Positions 1 to 14,500 of a stretch of DNA of 64,000 nt are shown here, piece after piece. The position numbers and the translations under genes are program-made. The notes under the pieces were generated by a model that was given only the letters and a program-made list of their open reading frames with translations, did not search any database and was not told where the DNA came from. The stretch is taken from contig NW_019211454.1 of assembly GCF_002443255.2 (NCBI RefSeq), positions 6,593,440 through 6,657,439 on the forward strand, given 5' to 3'. How positions within the stretch are numbered: the stretch's first letter is position 1; every line of letters begins with the position of its first letter. Source of the DNA: Varroa destructor (lineage: Eukaryota; Arthropoda; Arachnida; Mesostigmata; Varroidae).

Positions 1-3000
1 GGAGTCGGGACAACAAAAAGTGTATCCGGAAATGCATTTATGCACCTGAAGCTTCTCGGAAACGACTGTAGAAATGAGCCCAAGAAATAAAAATAAAAAA
101 GAAGACGATGACGGCGACCAGAAAAACGAGAGGCGCGGTTTCGTCCTGCTTTTGCTCCCGTTCAAGTGTATGGCTGACGCCTCAATGGATAAATTAATGC
201 CTTTAACTTATCTTCTAACCGACGAGTCTTAGCTTAGCCCAATCTCTAATTTTTTTTTAGGTTTCTGAAGGTAAGGTCCGAGGGTGTAGGTCGGGGGGTT
301 TGGTAAATTTTAACTCTTAGTAACTGAGGCTAACTAGTAACTAGACAACTGAGGCAGGAAGAAAAGACAAGAGTGAGTGGGCAAACCTGAAACCTTCTTC
401 CTTAAAGTGAAATTATTGTGGTAGGATTCGTAGCTTTCCTTTACTCCTAAGTAATACATATTATACTTAATATATTAACACAGCGAGCGTGTCGTTCAAT
501 AAGAAAAGGTATTGTGAATGGCAAAAAACAAATTAATAGCTATTACAGAGACGTAATTTGGGTTCAGTGCGCTTGTAGTGAATATGCCTGCCATCCTAAA
601 AAATTGTACATATTTAATTTTAGTGATCTTGACACCCCTGTTAACAAAATTTACAGTTTGACCTGGTTGGATTCAAGGCATTGGTAATTAATATATGGCT
701 GTTGTTTTTAAAATGATTGATCTCAAATAAATGAAAGACCCATCGAAAAAAACGATAAATATGTAGTAGTAATTTCTTCTTTTAATCGTTTTCTCCAAAT
801 CAACTGTGTTGAGTCCCAGCCTTATAAATCATTGGAAAAAAAATCTAAAAATAGCTGTATCACAGCTCGTTATAAAAGGGGCAGCGGAACGAATATTCTA
901 TGGAAAAAGGTGAACGGTCGCAAGCTACTCTGAATTCAAGCCCCACAGGTGTAAAATCAATGCTTCAGAGAGTAGCCACGTCTAAAGAAGCTGTGCCATA
1001 CCGATCTGCTAAGTATTCCGGTAATGTTTTTTTAGTGGGCAAAAACATAGACAACAAGAAATAGGATTAGATTCTAGCCACCCTATTGCACACTGTTGTC
1101 CTATCCTAATGAAGCCTACCCAACCTGCCATTAAAGTAGCTCTAGACAGGTAACAGTGTCAGGGATGAAAGATGAACCGCCAGAATAAATAACCTTGCTT
1201 TGAATGATCGGTGTGCCTGGAAGTGGGCCACTACCTCTTGCTTGATTATGCTACACTTGATCAAATTGTTCGTACTTCGAAACAGATAACCAAAATGCGT
1301 CACCAATACAATGAATATACCGTAAGAACACTATGTTCCCTTATAATAATATTAATAATGTAAATAATAGCACCTTTCTTGGTTTACGCAGATTGTATAT
1401 AATTTATTTGATCGGCATTGGTAGGTTCACAGTTGGAAGCGAGGTATATCGATCTCCGTCAAGCCGTCAAGATCGAACATCGAATAATTACTTCCATTCT
1501 TTTTTCCTTTAGTATCATTACCTCCGCTTTCATTTTTTGTTGATCAATTTACCTCTTACCTCTATTGAGCAAACTTCATGGTACAGAATAGTGTTTCATT
1601 TTGCTTTATACTCCTCTGAGCCCTCAAATTCACACATTTCTACGTTCAAAACTTTCACTACATTTGTTGGTTGTTCTTATTACCGCTGCTACTATTTCCT
1701 CTCAATACAGACTAGTGCGTTCCATTCAACTACACAACTAAGAGCAACTCTTGCTACTGTGATATTATCTTCTCATCTAGATCCTTTCTTCATATATAAG
1801 GCGGCTTTTTAAGACCTTCTACGTTATTGTTGGTGTGACCATTGGCACCATGGGCTTATCTCGTTTCGTTGCAAACAGATCGCTTTATCTCTCTGTTTCT
1901 GGGTTGCGCCACGTATCAGCATATGAGCATCTTCTTCACTCTGGTGAACTAAGCACCGCATAACGCAGTATAATCCAGCTACCAGACAAACACTTCAATT
2001 CTGCTTTTCTCTTATTTCGTCCCAGTAAAAGGTTCCGCAAGGCTGTTTCCGGTGAAGCCCCGCACCTGACCCTGTTTTCGGCAACAATTCCAGCTTTGCC
2101 GCCCTCTCGGCTTTCCTCTTGTTTGAGTATTTTTTTATACTGAGTCGTGCTGTTTACTCTTCTTTTTCAACATTTGGTTTTAAGTTGCTCTGGCTCTCTG
2201 CTTTCTAATATGAGGCTGTACTACTTGACAGGTATTATGGAACGCCGCAGCGATGACTTATATTCTCCAATTATTACTATTACAGTTGTGTATTACGACG
2301 GCTACGGTGTTTTATTTGATCAATCTTCAATTACACGCGGCCAATTATAAGTTTTTTCTAAACTCTATCACAGTTCTACTGGAAATAGTTGTAAGCGGCG
2401 TTTGCTATCCGTCGACGTTTCATGGACTGCCATATCTAAATACATTTAGATACTCTCGCTCGCCAATTAAATTTTTTTTCAGGGTGTATATTTAATTACG
2501 TGTGCTTGGGTTAAAAAATCTTTATTTTTTAAAACTTTACAGTATTGTTGAGGGTATATTTTTCATAAACCCGAATAGAAAATGTCTCACACACTGGGAA
2601 ACGATGGTTACAGGTGTTATTCAATATCAATTGTGTAGGTGGCCATGCCGGATCTTCGTTTAAGTGAACGGAACAGCAGTATCGTAGAAAAACTTGACAA
2701 ACATTTCGTTTGTTTAAGCGTTTATAATGCACTAAATAAGAAAATCGTAGATCACACATTGTGCCATAATTTGAGTAATCTCAACAAAAAATGATGTTCT
2801 GTCATGCTGCGCCGTATGCGGGACGGAGATATGACTCGTTATAAATATTAGCTAATTGCTAGTGGCGGAATTATGTGTACGTTTTTCTGAAGCAGCCAAG
2901 CAGGCTTCAGGGGATCAGTCACAAAATGCTGCCAGATAGAACAGTTACGGTCGATTTTGCCGCTTTTAGTGAAATCGTCCCAACGGGCCGTGTCCGAATA

Positions 3001-5723
3001 GTATCAGGTTCAAAAAATAACTCGAAAAACAATATAAAAATACATATATAAAAAAAAATATAAAAAACAAAGTTTGGTACGAGCCATTGTACGAAACGGC
3101 CTGATGCTTTACTTCATACGGAAATCAAGTCATTTCCGGCCGTTTCATCCAATCTAGTGCATGACTCGGTTTGTCTGATGTCCATTGGTTTATACGCTGT
3201 AGCCTTGTTAATAATTTCGATCGGAAATTAATAACGTCCCGCATACCAATTGGAGGCATAGTATTGCGCTTCCGTGAAGTGGTAGGATGTGACAAGCTAC
3301 GCTGGACGCACAAAAGCGCCGTAGTATCTGCTGTCGTTGAGCCTGAGCTTTTAAGCGACTGGTTCCGTTTTCGGTTCCTTTCATTTCGAGAAATCCCGGG
3401 ATACGCAAAGGTGCGAAAAACCTCAAAAAAGTGTGCTAAAAAATCAAACTACTTTTTACTCGCAGAATTCTCTGTGCTAGACTATGATTGAGGCATAACT
3501 TCACATGCTTGCTAGGCGTCTTCTATTTAATAGCATAATTGAGGTAGTAGGAATCGTTGCCTATGGCATCAGAAAAAAATTAGGACAATATCATACGTTT
3601 CAGTTGTGAGATGCTAGATCTGAGCATCGTGCACTTACTGCGTATTTATTATATTTTGAATTATATTCTGGGCAAGCATGCCTTGACCTAAAAGCGTATC
3701 TATAGACAATCGCGTATACACTGTTTACCTTTATTTTGCTCCACTCTTTATTGTTAAATGATGATACTCTTATTATGTCGCGTTCATTTTATGGTCGCAG
3801 CTTGTTAATAATAATACGGTCAAGTGGCACAAGCCTACTAAGCGAAGTAAACCGTTTCACTTTAACTCTCTACTGCATCAGCAAGTCTTGCTTCACGTCA
3901 GGTGAAGTAACGATACTATTTTGATGAATGAGTACAACAGCCATTGCAAATTTATAGTTATTTGGCCTTTTTCCAAAAAAAAGCCGATTAGTTCCCAGCT
4001 TTGGGCGCAGGTCACGCTCAAAGTACCCTAATTTTGTCCTGGTCTGTTCGCAATGCTTCGTGTCACTGGGTATGAAACTAGTGTGGTCGTTTTTCCTAAT
4101 ACTGCAATTTCATTAGTTTTACCACTGCAGACACGGATTCGAAGCATCTTAGTGCCGTCAGCTTAATTCATGTATTATATTAATCCTCGTGGACATCGTC
4201 GGCCATGGCGATCGCGCGCAGGCAAGCAGCTAATAACTCATCTAGGTAATTTTCGGCAATGATAAGTGGGACTCAGACGAAGCGAGGAAAATGGGCAGAT
4301 GCGAACAGGACAATTACAGTCGTAGGGTCGCTTCATCACTATGAAGAGTCTACGCATTTTTCATCAGCGTTTTTCTATAGGTCTTCTAATGTCACACCAG
4401 GTGCAGCGGACACTGACGTTTCTGCGAGGATCTTGCGCATTATGGGGCCACAGCGACGACCTACCCCTTAGAACAAGACGCATTATTTTTCGGTTTCTGA
4501 AGCTATGTTAGCCACCGTTTGTCCTCTCTGATTTGGCGGCATCATAAACCCCACCTTATATGCTTTGTGCTTTTTAGTATCGTTTATATTTTTTCCCCAA
4601 CGAAAGCTGCTGAGGTTGCTAACGAGAAGTTATTACTTAGGGTGGTAATAGTAGCGCAACTGGGTGACAGAGCTCTTTTGCAGTCGATGCAAAGAAAAAC
4701 GTTTTGTAGAATCATATGCTCCTGAGGCATGCTGGGCCTGCTGAACTGGCCCGGCGGCCTATCTCTGTGATAAGATGTCCGTATTCTTACAAGCTCTTAT
4801 TTTATCTTTTAAAAGTATAACTGTCACGCTCGTCATTCCACAATGCACACGAAACGACCAATTTTCCTGTAATAGTATGGCAAATATTAAAATAGAACAC
4901 TAAAAAAATAGAATGTATGTTTTAGGGACCACGAACGCCATGTTTTCAGCAGTTTCAACAGTTGATCATAAGTGTCTTGAAACAAGTCAAAATATTTACA
5001 TAACGAATATTTACTAGTATATAAATGGAGATGTAACGTAAAGTTTTCTGAAAGTTACTTGTTCTTCTGACCGTCTGCTCAGCAGTCGACAGAGGTCGTC
5101 CGAATATCGGTTGAGTTCATGGCGCCATGCATGTTAGTTAAACATTGCCGAAGACGGGAGGCACTTGAAGCACGTAGGGCACTGGTTTAAATTAACTAAT
5201 TTAGATTTATTGAGGTAACTGAATTTTGTTTAGTTGTAGGTCAAACGTGCCGTATTGATGTTCCGGTGGAGGCCGCTCAACGAAAGTGTAGGAGAGCTAA
5301 AATAGTATTTGTCATCAAATCAGATTGAGATCAATAAACAACGCATAAATACATATAAAATCAATAAGTTTTGCAACATCTTTCCATTTCTAGGCCGTAT
5401 CCACAGAAATGATATTGTACAACACGCAGCAACGTTCAGATGCACACTACTTGTGATGCTTTTAGCAAAATATTTGAGAAAAACTTATATCAAATAAATA
5501 CGCTCTGAATATAGCAAAAATTGGGATTTTCCGAAGAAGAGCAATGTATGCTGCCACTGTTGTAGACGCGCTTACCGCAAAATTTGCCAAACTTAGCCTG
5601 AAATACAATTTAAGTTTTTTACTAGTTCTACCGCAAAGAAAAACAATTAATTTATTCTTTACGTAATAATCTTGACCAGTTTATCCATTCTGACTGAAGT
5701 AGGCTAAGATCCTTTTGAACAGA
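1..5723. other. No recognisable gene
   Basis: This stretch is AT-rich with short T and A runs. Open frames are short, overlap on both strands and look like chance. I see no splice-bounded exon, RNA gene or mobile element here. A let-7-like 12-mer at 3540-3551 has no matching hairpin and was rejected. A GTAGGTCAA string near 5236 belongs to a small set of similar strings listed in the findings. Confidence 0.55.
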
Positions 5724-5753
5724 AATGTATCATATATATATATATGATACATT
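5724..5753. repeat. Perfect 30-bp palindrome
   Basis: The left half AATGTATCATATATA is the exact reverse complement of the right half TATATATGATACATT. The core is alternating TA and both flanks are a specific GTATCA/TGATAC pair. Outside it, TTTTGA on the left matches TCAAAA on the right after skipping about five bases, so a longer imperfect cruciform is possible. It could be a small foldback element or a relic of one. No target-site duplication is evident. Confidence 0.9.
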
Positions 5754-7098
5754 CAAAATATAAAAAGGCGATCATATGGTGTCCGCTAATTCTGTTTACG
5801 GTCAATCGTAAGTAAACTCTCGCATTCAATCGAACGTGATGAGCAGAGATTAATTATGTTTTGTTTCAAATACTAACTTAAACTTTACAGCCTATGTGTA
5901 GTTACTTCTCCCTTTACCCTGCATCAGCTTTACCAAGTGGGCACGAGCGGGAATACAACTGCTGAAGTTCGGCACTTCACTATAGCACTGTCGAGTTTCA
6001 CAAGCGGAGCTCACTGTTAATCATTTCGTTTCGTGTGCTGTTCTCCCTCCGTCCGCTACAGCCTAATTGACAAGGTCCGTAGTAAATGGGGTTATAGCCG
6101 ACGGGTGTAAAGAGGAATGAGGCATGCAGCATGCTTGTAACGAACTATTTACGTGGTCCGAAGCAGAGCAAGGCCCGAAAAATAGGGAAAAATGGAGGGG
6201 TAAGGAACCCATTCATTTGGGCCTGTGATATGCAGTTCTTCGCGTGATACGGTCGTAAAGTAGTATACAGTAAGGTTACACAACTGCCTTAATGTGTCGC
6301 TGGGTTTTTTCGTTTTCCCTTGCTCCCCTTTATCAATCACTCACACGGAAGCGATAAAATCTGAACTTGTCCTACTTCTTCATCAGTATCGTCTATATGT
6401 GTACGGGTTCCGACTGGCTATTCCTGCTCTATCCGTCTGTCCAGAAGCTGCACTCGTGCTACGTTGTCTTTTTCCTAAAAGCCAACCGATGGGTGGTGGC
6501 TGACGAGTCGACGCAAAGATCCGGCGAAATCGTGGCAAGTGAGAATTTATGACTTCGTAACTGGGCGACTTAACCACAAAGATGATGATCGTTTGGAAAA
6601 TCGGCGGTGAGAAAATGCGGGCTCTTCAACTGGGCCATAGTGGTCTGCTCACGAGACCTTTCGAGCTGCCGAGCTTAGTTTGTAAAGATGATAGTCGGTA
6701 CCTGTCGTCAGCAAGCGTGCCGGATTACGCGGATGCGATTCAAGCGGATCGGGACTGAATATTGGTTCGTAGTAGTTTATGCTTTCTATCGCCTGCCAGG
6801 TTGTGAATTACGGGCACCTCACTGAGCGAGCATGGAAGACCGCGAACACGTAATCAAAAGTGATGGCAGGCGAGTGGGCGGGTGTGTCCCCGGTCGCCAA
6901 AAACTAGTACACTTCCCTGTTAAACAAGAACAAGACTACTACCGCAACTACTACTATCACAAGCGTCCCAGTCAGCCAGTGAGTCTGCTAGCCAGCCCTA
7001 CGAGAAGCACGAGCAGAGCTGCTGCTGCTCCTGTAGTTGATTGATGCACTTACGAATGCCCCATACGGCACCAGGCAGGTAGGACCCAGCTGTCAGGG
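5754..7098. other. No recognisable gene
   Basis: Overlapping short frames occur on both strands around 6.3-6.6 kb and 6.8-7.05 kb. None has a good splice boundary or a recognisable motif. GC rises from about 6.4 kb towards the next block. Confidence 0.5.
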
Positions 7099-7158
7099 TT
7101 GCGTGGCGGTGACTGCGGTTGTGGCAGCACCCCTTCACGTCCACCTTTGCTGCTTTTA

Positions 7159-7193
7159 CCCCCCCCCCCCCCTCAAACACACACACACACACA
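7159..7193. repeat. Poly-C run followed by a CA dinucleotide repeat
   Basis: A run of 14 C (7159-7172) is followed after a few bases by an uninterrupted CA/AC repeat to about 7193. It lies in a GC-richer, purine/pyrimidine-biased stretch. The proline-rich or histidine/threonine-rich translations across it are by-products of the repeat and are not treated as protein. Confidence 0.95.
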
Positions 7194-8224
7194 GACACTC
7201 GTCGCCTTAGATGCGGGATACAGGGAACATTGCAATTCGTCTAGAAGACACCAGCAAGCCCACAGTGGACAAAAGCCATCTACTCTCATCGATCTTCCCC
7301 TTGCACCTTCCCTGCAAATAGAGAAAGAAGGCGGGAAAGTAGAGAAGAAAAAGTCGTACAGAGCAAGAGAAGAACTAAACAAGGAGGCTGTAACTTCGAT
7401 ACGTAGGAGAGCCAGATACTCGATTATCCGTAGTATACTGCCATACAATGGCTGTACTTTTAAAGCTTTTGATACGTTCAAAAGCTATGCAAGTTCGATT
7501 TGAAAGTAAACCAAGCCCAAAAGCGTTCTCTGTTTAACCATACGTATCTCGTACGGAGTATGCCGAGATACACGCTTCTTTACCTGGGGTTTTGTCAGAA
7601 GTGTGCAAGTCCATCTGCTCTATGTCGAGCCTTGTACTCGACAAAAGTAGACCATCTGAGGGGTCTCGCGATGTTGGCTTACCAAAAGGCCCTTTTTTTT
7701 CAGCTGCGTGTCAAATAAAAGGAGAGAGTAGAAACGAAAGAAGGTCAGAGAAGACGAAGAGCCACCGACCTTATTCAACTCCGAGATGCTCTGTCCTCGT
7801 CCCGTATGCATTTTTAAGAAGTGAATTTCAATGCGTTTTCGGTGCTCAGGAGACGAACAAAACACACTGGCCGTGCTGAGCGACAGAGGAGCGCGCTAAA
7901 GAGTGACGTCTCTTTATCTCTTTAGATTAGACGAAGTGAATACCGTGAGCCGCAGTCACTCGTTTTGGGTGGCTTATTTACCTTACCATCGGGTTATTCT
8001 TGTCATTGCTTCGCAGAAAAACTTCATGCCCTTACAAAAACAGAAAGGGCCGCCAGAAGGCACACGAACCTGCAGATGTGTCTTTCAGCTTGTGGGATGT
8101 CTGCGCTTTCCGCTGGTGCCACTCTGTAGAATCTTGTAAGGCCACCCTTCTCGACAGTGAAGCCGACCCCTTTGCGTTGCCTGAAGGTACTTTCCGCCAG
8201 TCACTTCACTAGCATGCACCTTAG

Positions 8225-8493
8225 GCAACTGTGTGGAACATATCGAAGCCCTTTTCTTCGTCCATACGTTGAATAGACATTCCCACCTATCTCTTTTATG
8301 TCTTGAAAAATGTTCAAAACGTCGTCTGCATCTGTCGGGATTTCCAAATCCGGAATATTTACCAAGCCCTCCAGCTACATATGCTTTGCACACAGAGCCG
8401 CAAGCGTCACCGCAAACTGCTCCAAATCAATGTCTTCGAGAGGGAAGCAGAAGGCTTGACCGTATTATAGAAGCCATCCCTCGCGATGCTCAG
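8225..8493 (+). CDS. Possible internal exon, unrecognised protein
   Basis: The block is open in one frame and ends at CAG|GTAGGT, a strong donor, with the codon phase complete at the junction. A usable acceptor (CACCTTAG) ends at 8224. The translation begins with a Cys/Leu-rich stretch. It then has a proline-rich, probably disordered part containing FPNPEYLPSPPATYALH, and a charged helix-like end containing LREGSRRLDRIIEAIPRDAQ. No family is recognised. The surrounding 7.5-8.5 kb is GC-richer than the rest of the window, which fits an exon but also lengthens chance open frames. The antisense strand is also open across part of it. Confidence 0.22.
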
Positions 8494-8560
8494 GTAGGTT
8501 TTAAATACTTGCGATAGAAGTCAGCACAGGCGACTAGACTGGCTAGTGAAAACCATTGAA

Positions 8561-11500
8561 TTAGGGATACAATTTGGATTGGACATTACAGCAATAAACA
8601 TGTGGAAGGCCTTTTTCAAGGCCCCGTTTTAGAACTGCACACTCGAACGAAATCGTAGGCATGAGCTTTGCAGGAACAATTTTCGATATGATGACCTACA
8701 TTGACGACACTTAGTGTGAACCCTTTACAACACTCAGGGTAACCACTTCTATCGCACCTGCCGATTCTAAGCAGCAAGTCATGAATCTAATCGTTCTCAG
8801 AGTTTTGTCCTGTGTCAGGCTAACTATTGGTCTTACACGTGGTCGTATGCACGGTTGTATTTCAAGACGATCGGCGTTTCGAAATTCATAGCCGCGATGT
8901 GGCTTGTGCAAAGCGACTATCATTGTGCTGATGCCATCTTCCAGCACAGTTAGTGTCAGACACGCACACGTACCATGGTCGTCCCTTATTCCCAATTTAG
9001 TCGCCAGAGACCATGGGACATGTGTATGCGCTCTTCCTTAATGGTGCTTTAACAGCTTTTATGGGGGCGTCGTTTGATCAGTATATGCTTAGTTAACGTA
9101 AATATATAATTTTGTATCGAACTGCCTTTTCTATGAGGTTGAATGGGTCACGCGGGAACATGGGAAAAAGCGGCGGGAAGTGACCAAAACAGCTGACACT
9201 TCAGCAACGGTAGGAGCAAACTGGGTGCCGCTAGCAGGGAACGGACCTTGTTACACTGTTGTATATATGGGCTGGCACGTGTAGTTTTCCATTATCGCAG
9301 TACCCACACCGGCAGTGTTTCCACACAGAGTTTCACACGTTCGCATGATAACATTCAAAAATAATTTATGACGGCTGTGAACGACAGACAATAATTAATA
9401 GTCATAGGGATGTACTAATAATTGCACCGCTATTTTTCTCATTATAAAAATAAAAAGAACAATCTTATAATACTTTTCCACTGGTACGCAAAACATCACG
9501 ACGAAACGACATAACTATTAAGTAATAAATAAATAATAACTAAGATAAACTAATTGTTTTACGCGATTGTCACCGTCCGTCAGCCGTCGTTAGTATCAAT
9601 TAATTAGCTCTCCATATACAAATATATATATGTTATAGTGCAACAAAGGCGAACTCGTTATAGAGGTTATGATCAATGTAGATGCGTGCCCGGGTGTTCG
9701 AACGTATTTCCTCTATATTGTACGCAGTATTCGGTTACCAAAGCGCTCCGCGAGTAGCTGTGCGTCAGGACACTTAGGCTGTACAACAAATATAGATAGC
9801 ACATACGTGTACTCTGGCTCTATTTATATTATGGATAACAGTGATCGAAGTCTAGCCTATCGTTCGAAAGTCATTATATTTATTATAGTATGGGTAACTG
9901 CGTAGTCATATCACTAGCTATATAATCGTCTGAATCGGTACGGTGTTTAGCTGAACTAATAAACTAATCAATGTGATTACATATAACTTTATCTAAATAA
10001 AGATTACTGGCTCCTATCCTACGTACTCGGAACGTATGAGGCAAACCAGTGTGCGGGGAGCCAACACGCTGTCTCAGCTGATGAATCTGCTACGATTAGG
10101 CTGACAGCCTGACATTCATCATATACCTATATGCCGAAAGCCGACAAGCGTTTATCAGTTATCTCGCGGACGACAAAAATTATCTCTATGTATTAGCAGA
10201 CTGTTAATGATACATGGTGAGCCATTGCCCCCTGTTGTGGTAGTAGCAGCAGCTGGTACTAAAAAATAACGACACCGGCCGAGAAATGCCGTACATGACA
10301 GGCTTAATTTTCACTTAAATTTCTTGACGTGTCTGTTCCATAGCAGTACAGACGTATGCGATAGCAAGACGCATTGTACTAACTTCCCAAGATAACCAGA
10401 ATAAACATCATTGTGCCCTTATAATCTGTGATTAAGCTTTAAGTCAGAATTAAAAAATTGTTTTCTTTTGTTTTTTTTTTTTTATTAATAACTTGATACC
10501 GTTGTACATTAATTTAGATCAAGTTCCCTTACCCGAAACGCTTACACAGTGTATACTACAATGTGTTTGAGTTTTAAATGATGATACACTTTAACAATCG
10601 CCTTTTTACAGTACGAACTTTTCCATGTAAAACACAGCCTAAGTATTATAGCATAGTCGTTTGACTAAAAAGTTATTACAAGAATAGTTCTAACAATGCA
10701 GATGTTTGCATGATTCCTATAAAAAAACAATTGTTATTTTATTTATTAACAGGTTTTTCTTATTTCTGGCCATTTTATTTATATATGATAAGAGTGTTCT
10801 GCATAGGTGAGGGATGCATGGCAACTGAATAGAACATCCCTGCATCGTCCAACCACGTAAGCATATACAATAGTAGATTTGTTCGGGACGTCCCGTTCTT
10901 TTAATGATGAATCTCACTTTGTTGTTAGCAAGTACGTACTACATTATGTAGAATATTTCAAAGCAAATTGAATATGCCTATTTTATACTGTCACAAATCA
11001 GTCGAGAAGAACAAGGCTGCACCACGCCTTCGTTCAAATGTTTGTATGTCTCCAATTATGCCACAATCCGGGAAGGTAAATGAGGAAGCGGTATGGTATT
11101 CACGTAGTTTCAGAGAAATGAAATCAGTCTCGATATCTACATACGAATCAAACCTTAACGAAAAAAACAAAATCGACTTGTCATCGAAGGCAACCTTATT
11201 CAACGATTTTTTTTAACTATCGCCAATTGCATATGACCCCATTTTTCAGTCGACACTTTCATCGTCTAAGCCCGATTGTGTCTATGAACTTAACAGCGGA
11301 TTACCATAGCTGTAGATCGATTTATAACTAAATACCGCTTGCCACACACTTTGTTGTCCTGAATCGATGTCGCGAGCTTTGTCCTAATACATAGTCGCAA
11401 TCTATTCTTCACTATACACTTTACGGTATCAATATAGAGATGAAATCGAGCTTTTCCCCTACACTGAGTAATCAGTTTTTTAACAGTTTTTTTAACGCCA

Positions 11501-14500
11501 CACGGTGGAAGCTGCGAATTCGACCCTGAAAAACGGATCGTCGACGTTTTACATAGTCTCTTCCTGCTCACAGAGTCGAAGATTAGTGTCATGAACCCAT
11601 ACGGGTGGGATGTTACGCGTTTTTTTGTCGTTCATAGGCACGTCCGGGCATGTTACACCTATGAGGATATTGTCATTCGCAGAGGAAAATGTTGGCAGAT
11701 CTTTAAGAATCAAAGAATATTGTTGGTGGTCAAGTGGCCTTCACATGTTGTGCGACATGTTGAGAATTTGGCGCTCAACATTCGAAACAAGTATCGCATT
11801 GTTAGCAATTAGGAATTCTATCACTAATGGCAGTCGTGGGCATAGAACGCTTGTTGGCTGGGTCCGGCGGTCTGTATTGAGACGATCCCTGGAAAGCAGT
11901 AGAATGTGAAAATAGGTTTCATCACCTGAGAACGCTGAAAGATGTATTCAGGCACGCCAACATAGTCTTGAAGAATTAGCAAGCACAAGTTTGAGACTGT
12001 AGCTTCATTTTAAATTAAAGCCCTCTATCTGATTTAATACAGTAACTTCGAACTTTTGTTATGACTATATATGATATAGCATCTAACCACGGGAGAGCGG
12101 TTTTAATCTGCATCATTTTCAAGTTTTCACATAAACGATTTGCCTTTTTCGGACTATTACACAGCAGCGAGAAAGGTAACCTACAGTGGTAAGTACTTTT
12201 TAATGGGGTATGTTATACATGACGTCATTATGGGGTGTAAGCAAAGCACGCCGTCGTAGTTCGCGCTCCTCTATTCAGTTTAACGTTGGGCAGCATGCCC
12301 GATTCTAAACACAAATTATAATTCGAAGCCCAACATATCATTGGAAAGTATCTACAGCAAAGATAATTGTGCCAAAGAACGGAGTTAGAAATTATCTCGC
12401 TGCTTGGGCGAGTAAGGGAGCAAAAGTGGAAGCGGCTTCTCACGCCTTGTGTTCCAGTTTGGCGCACTTTATCACAGACCAAGCTACAAAACTGGAGGAA
12501 ATTCCTAGCAGTTGCTGTACGTCCAGCCAACTCGTATAACGCTACAATGAGTCGCAAGCAAGATCTCATATTTTTGGTCAAATAATAAAATCCCGTTTCC
12601 CGCCTTGAGTACCAGTAGAATAAGGGGCACCCAAGTGAACACTTTTAAGCATCGCGCCAACACAGGTAAGCTGACGCCCTAACAATTTACTTCAACAGGG
12701 CAATATTTAATTTTACGTCTCGATTGAGAACAAGTAAAATTCTGCCTCCTAATGTAAATGCCTCCTAAAAAAATCGTTTAGCAGTGATGTTCAGAATCAG
12801 CCTTGTCACATACAAAAGCAGTATTTCGGGAATTAGCATCTGAGGGCGCAGCTTATTTCACTCTAGTTCAGTCGGCGGTCTAAAGTTAAAGTGAAAGCCT
12901 TCAATGTGTCACATAGTTGGTACCTTTTCAGTGTCGTATATTAAAACATGAATCAATAAAGTCTACTGACCGTAAGAATTGTTCGAACTCTACTTCTGCG
13001 TCCCTAGGCGGAGCTACAAGAATCGACGTACCGAAAAAGCACAGCGATTGTTCCTGAACGCAGATAATGATTTATATTCGAATGTGGTACTTTGAACGAT
13101 ATAAGTAGTACAGCGATGTTCTTGATGTAAACATTAGTACGTAATCCAGTAAAAACTAAACACTGACAAAGAAGAGAAAGCCAGCCAGATTCGGGCTGTG
13201 CACGTAATCAACTGAGAACATGAAACTGATTTGACTCCATCATGCAATTGCTATTGATAGCGTGTCTGGTTGCTAGCCCTATTTAGGTTCCATCAACGGC
13301 GATTGGCCGTTCCTCAAGAGAGACTGAGGAAATCAGGTCGATCGATGGGCACTAGGTACAATAAGATAACTACAAACGTGTCAATGACTTCCGTGATAAA
13401 GTGCTGTAACATTGCCACAATGCGAACTCTCGTGAACGTGAACGTGAACACGTGAGCTACTTTATCTGTCTTCGAGCGTAGCCGTGTAATGCTTGACTGT
13501 AGTAATACTTAAGTGTTGCACCTAGGTTTCTTTCGCCACCGATTTTTTCTGGAACAGTTAATACTCAAAATGTTTGTTCCTGTTTCATCATTTGGGACGC
13601 CTGAGTCCGAACAGCTACCGTTATACACCATCATCTTCCGATCATGCACTTTCCGGTCCTTTTTGTTAGATGAGAAACACGCACCCCGTTTTAAATTTGC
13701 TACGCAAAGTTGTAATTTTACTGTAAGAACGTACTAAATTATGCTTTCGGTCATACCGAAACTAATAAAACAATCGGAAGCTTCTTGCTACTGGCAAAAG
13801 CTAGCGAATGAATCAGCGCGTTCGCGGAAAGCATGAGGGTCTTGATAAGAGTTTCTGACTCCGGCATGTAATGATTACCTCATGCCCATCCGCTACATAC
13901 TCACCCGTTCCTTCAGCCCCAGTTTACAATGCGCTGCCATGCTGTTGCGAACAGCTGCTTGTTACTAGTATCCGCAGAGCGGAACCACTTCCCGTTCTGT
14001 CCGATTGCCAGGAAGTTGTGCAGCGTTACCCGGTCAGGTCGGACGAAAACGCAGGGTTGTCTAGAGAAGCGTGCGTACGTCGCGTGCAAAAAAAGCTGTC
14101 TTGTAAGTGGGAGAGCCGCGTTCCTCTAAAAAGCCTTTGAGGACTCGAGTCCTGCTGAAAAAAGAAGAAGCCCTCCGCAGCCGGAACCAAAGAACGACCT
14201 TCCCCAGTTCCTTTGCTGCCATTGGACGAAATGGGTGATGAAAAAGGAACATACACAATATTGTTCATAAACTGCTATGTTTGAGCTAAGCTCTTTGTGA
14301 GCAATAAAGTTGCATGCGATAAAGACACATTAATGCTCTTCATGCGTTACCCATCTCCATTTATGCGCACTATAAATGCATATACATATATATACGCCAG
14401 CGTTCGGGCAATATGCCATATGGAAACAGACTCGTGTAACTACTTTGTTTTGACGTCAACTACTGGAAAAACAAACAGGTCTAGACTGTTTAGAATAAAC

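Noticed and set aside
855..870. TATCACAGC, like the seed of the miR-2 family
   Set aside because: Only nine bases agree and no pairing arm is present upstream.
3540..3551. TGAGGTAGTAGG, identical to the first 12 bases of the let-7 microRNA
   Set aside because: The match stops there and no complementary arm lies within normal hairpin distance on either side, so a precursor cannot form. A chance 12-mer is plausible.
7099..7503. 134-codon plus-strand frame
   Set aside because: It runs through the poly-C and CA repeat and through purine-rich DNA. The translation is low-complexity and is mirrored by a frame on the other strand.
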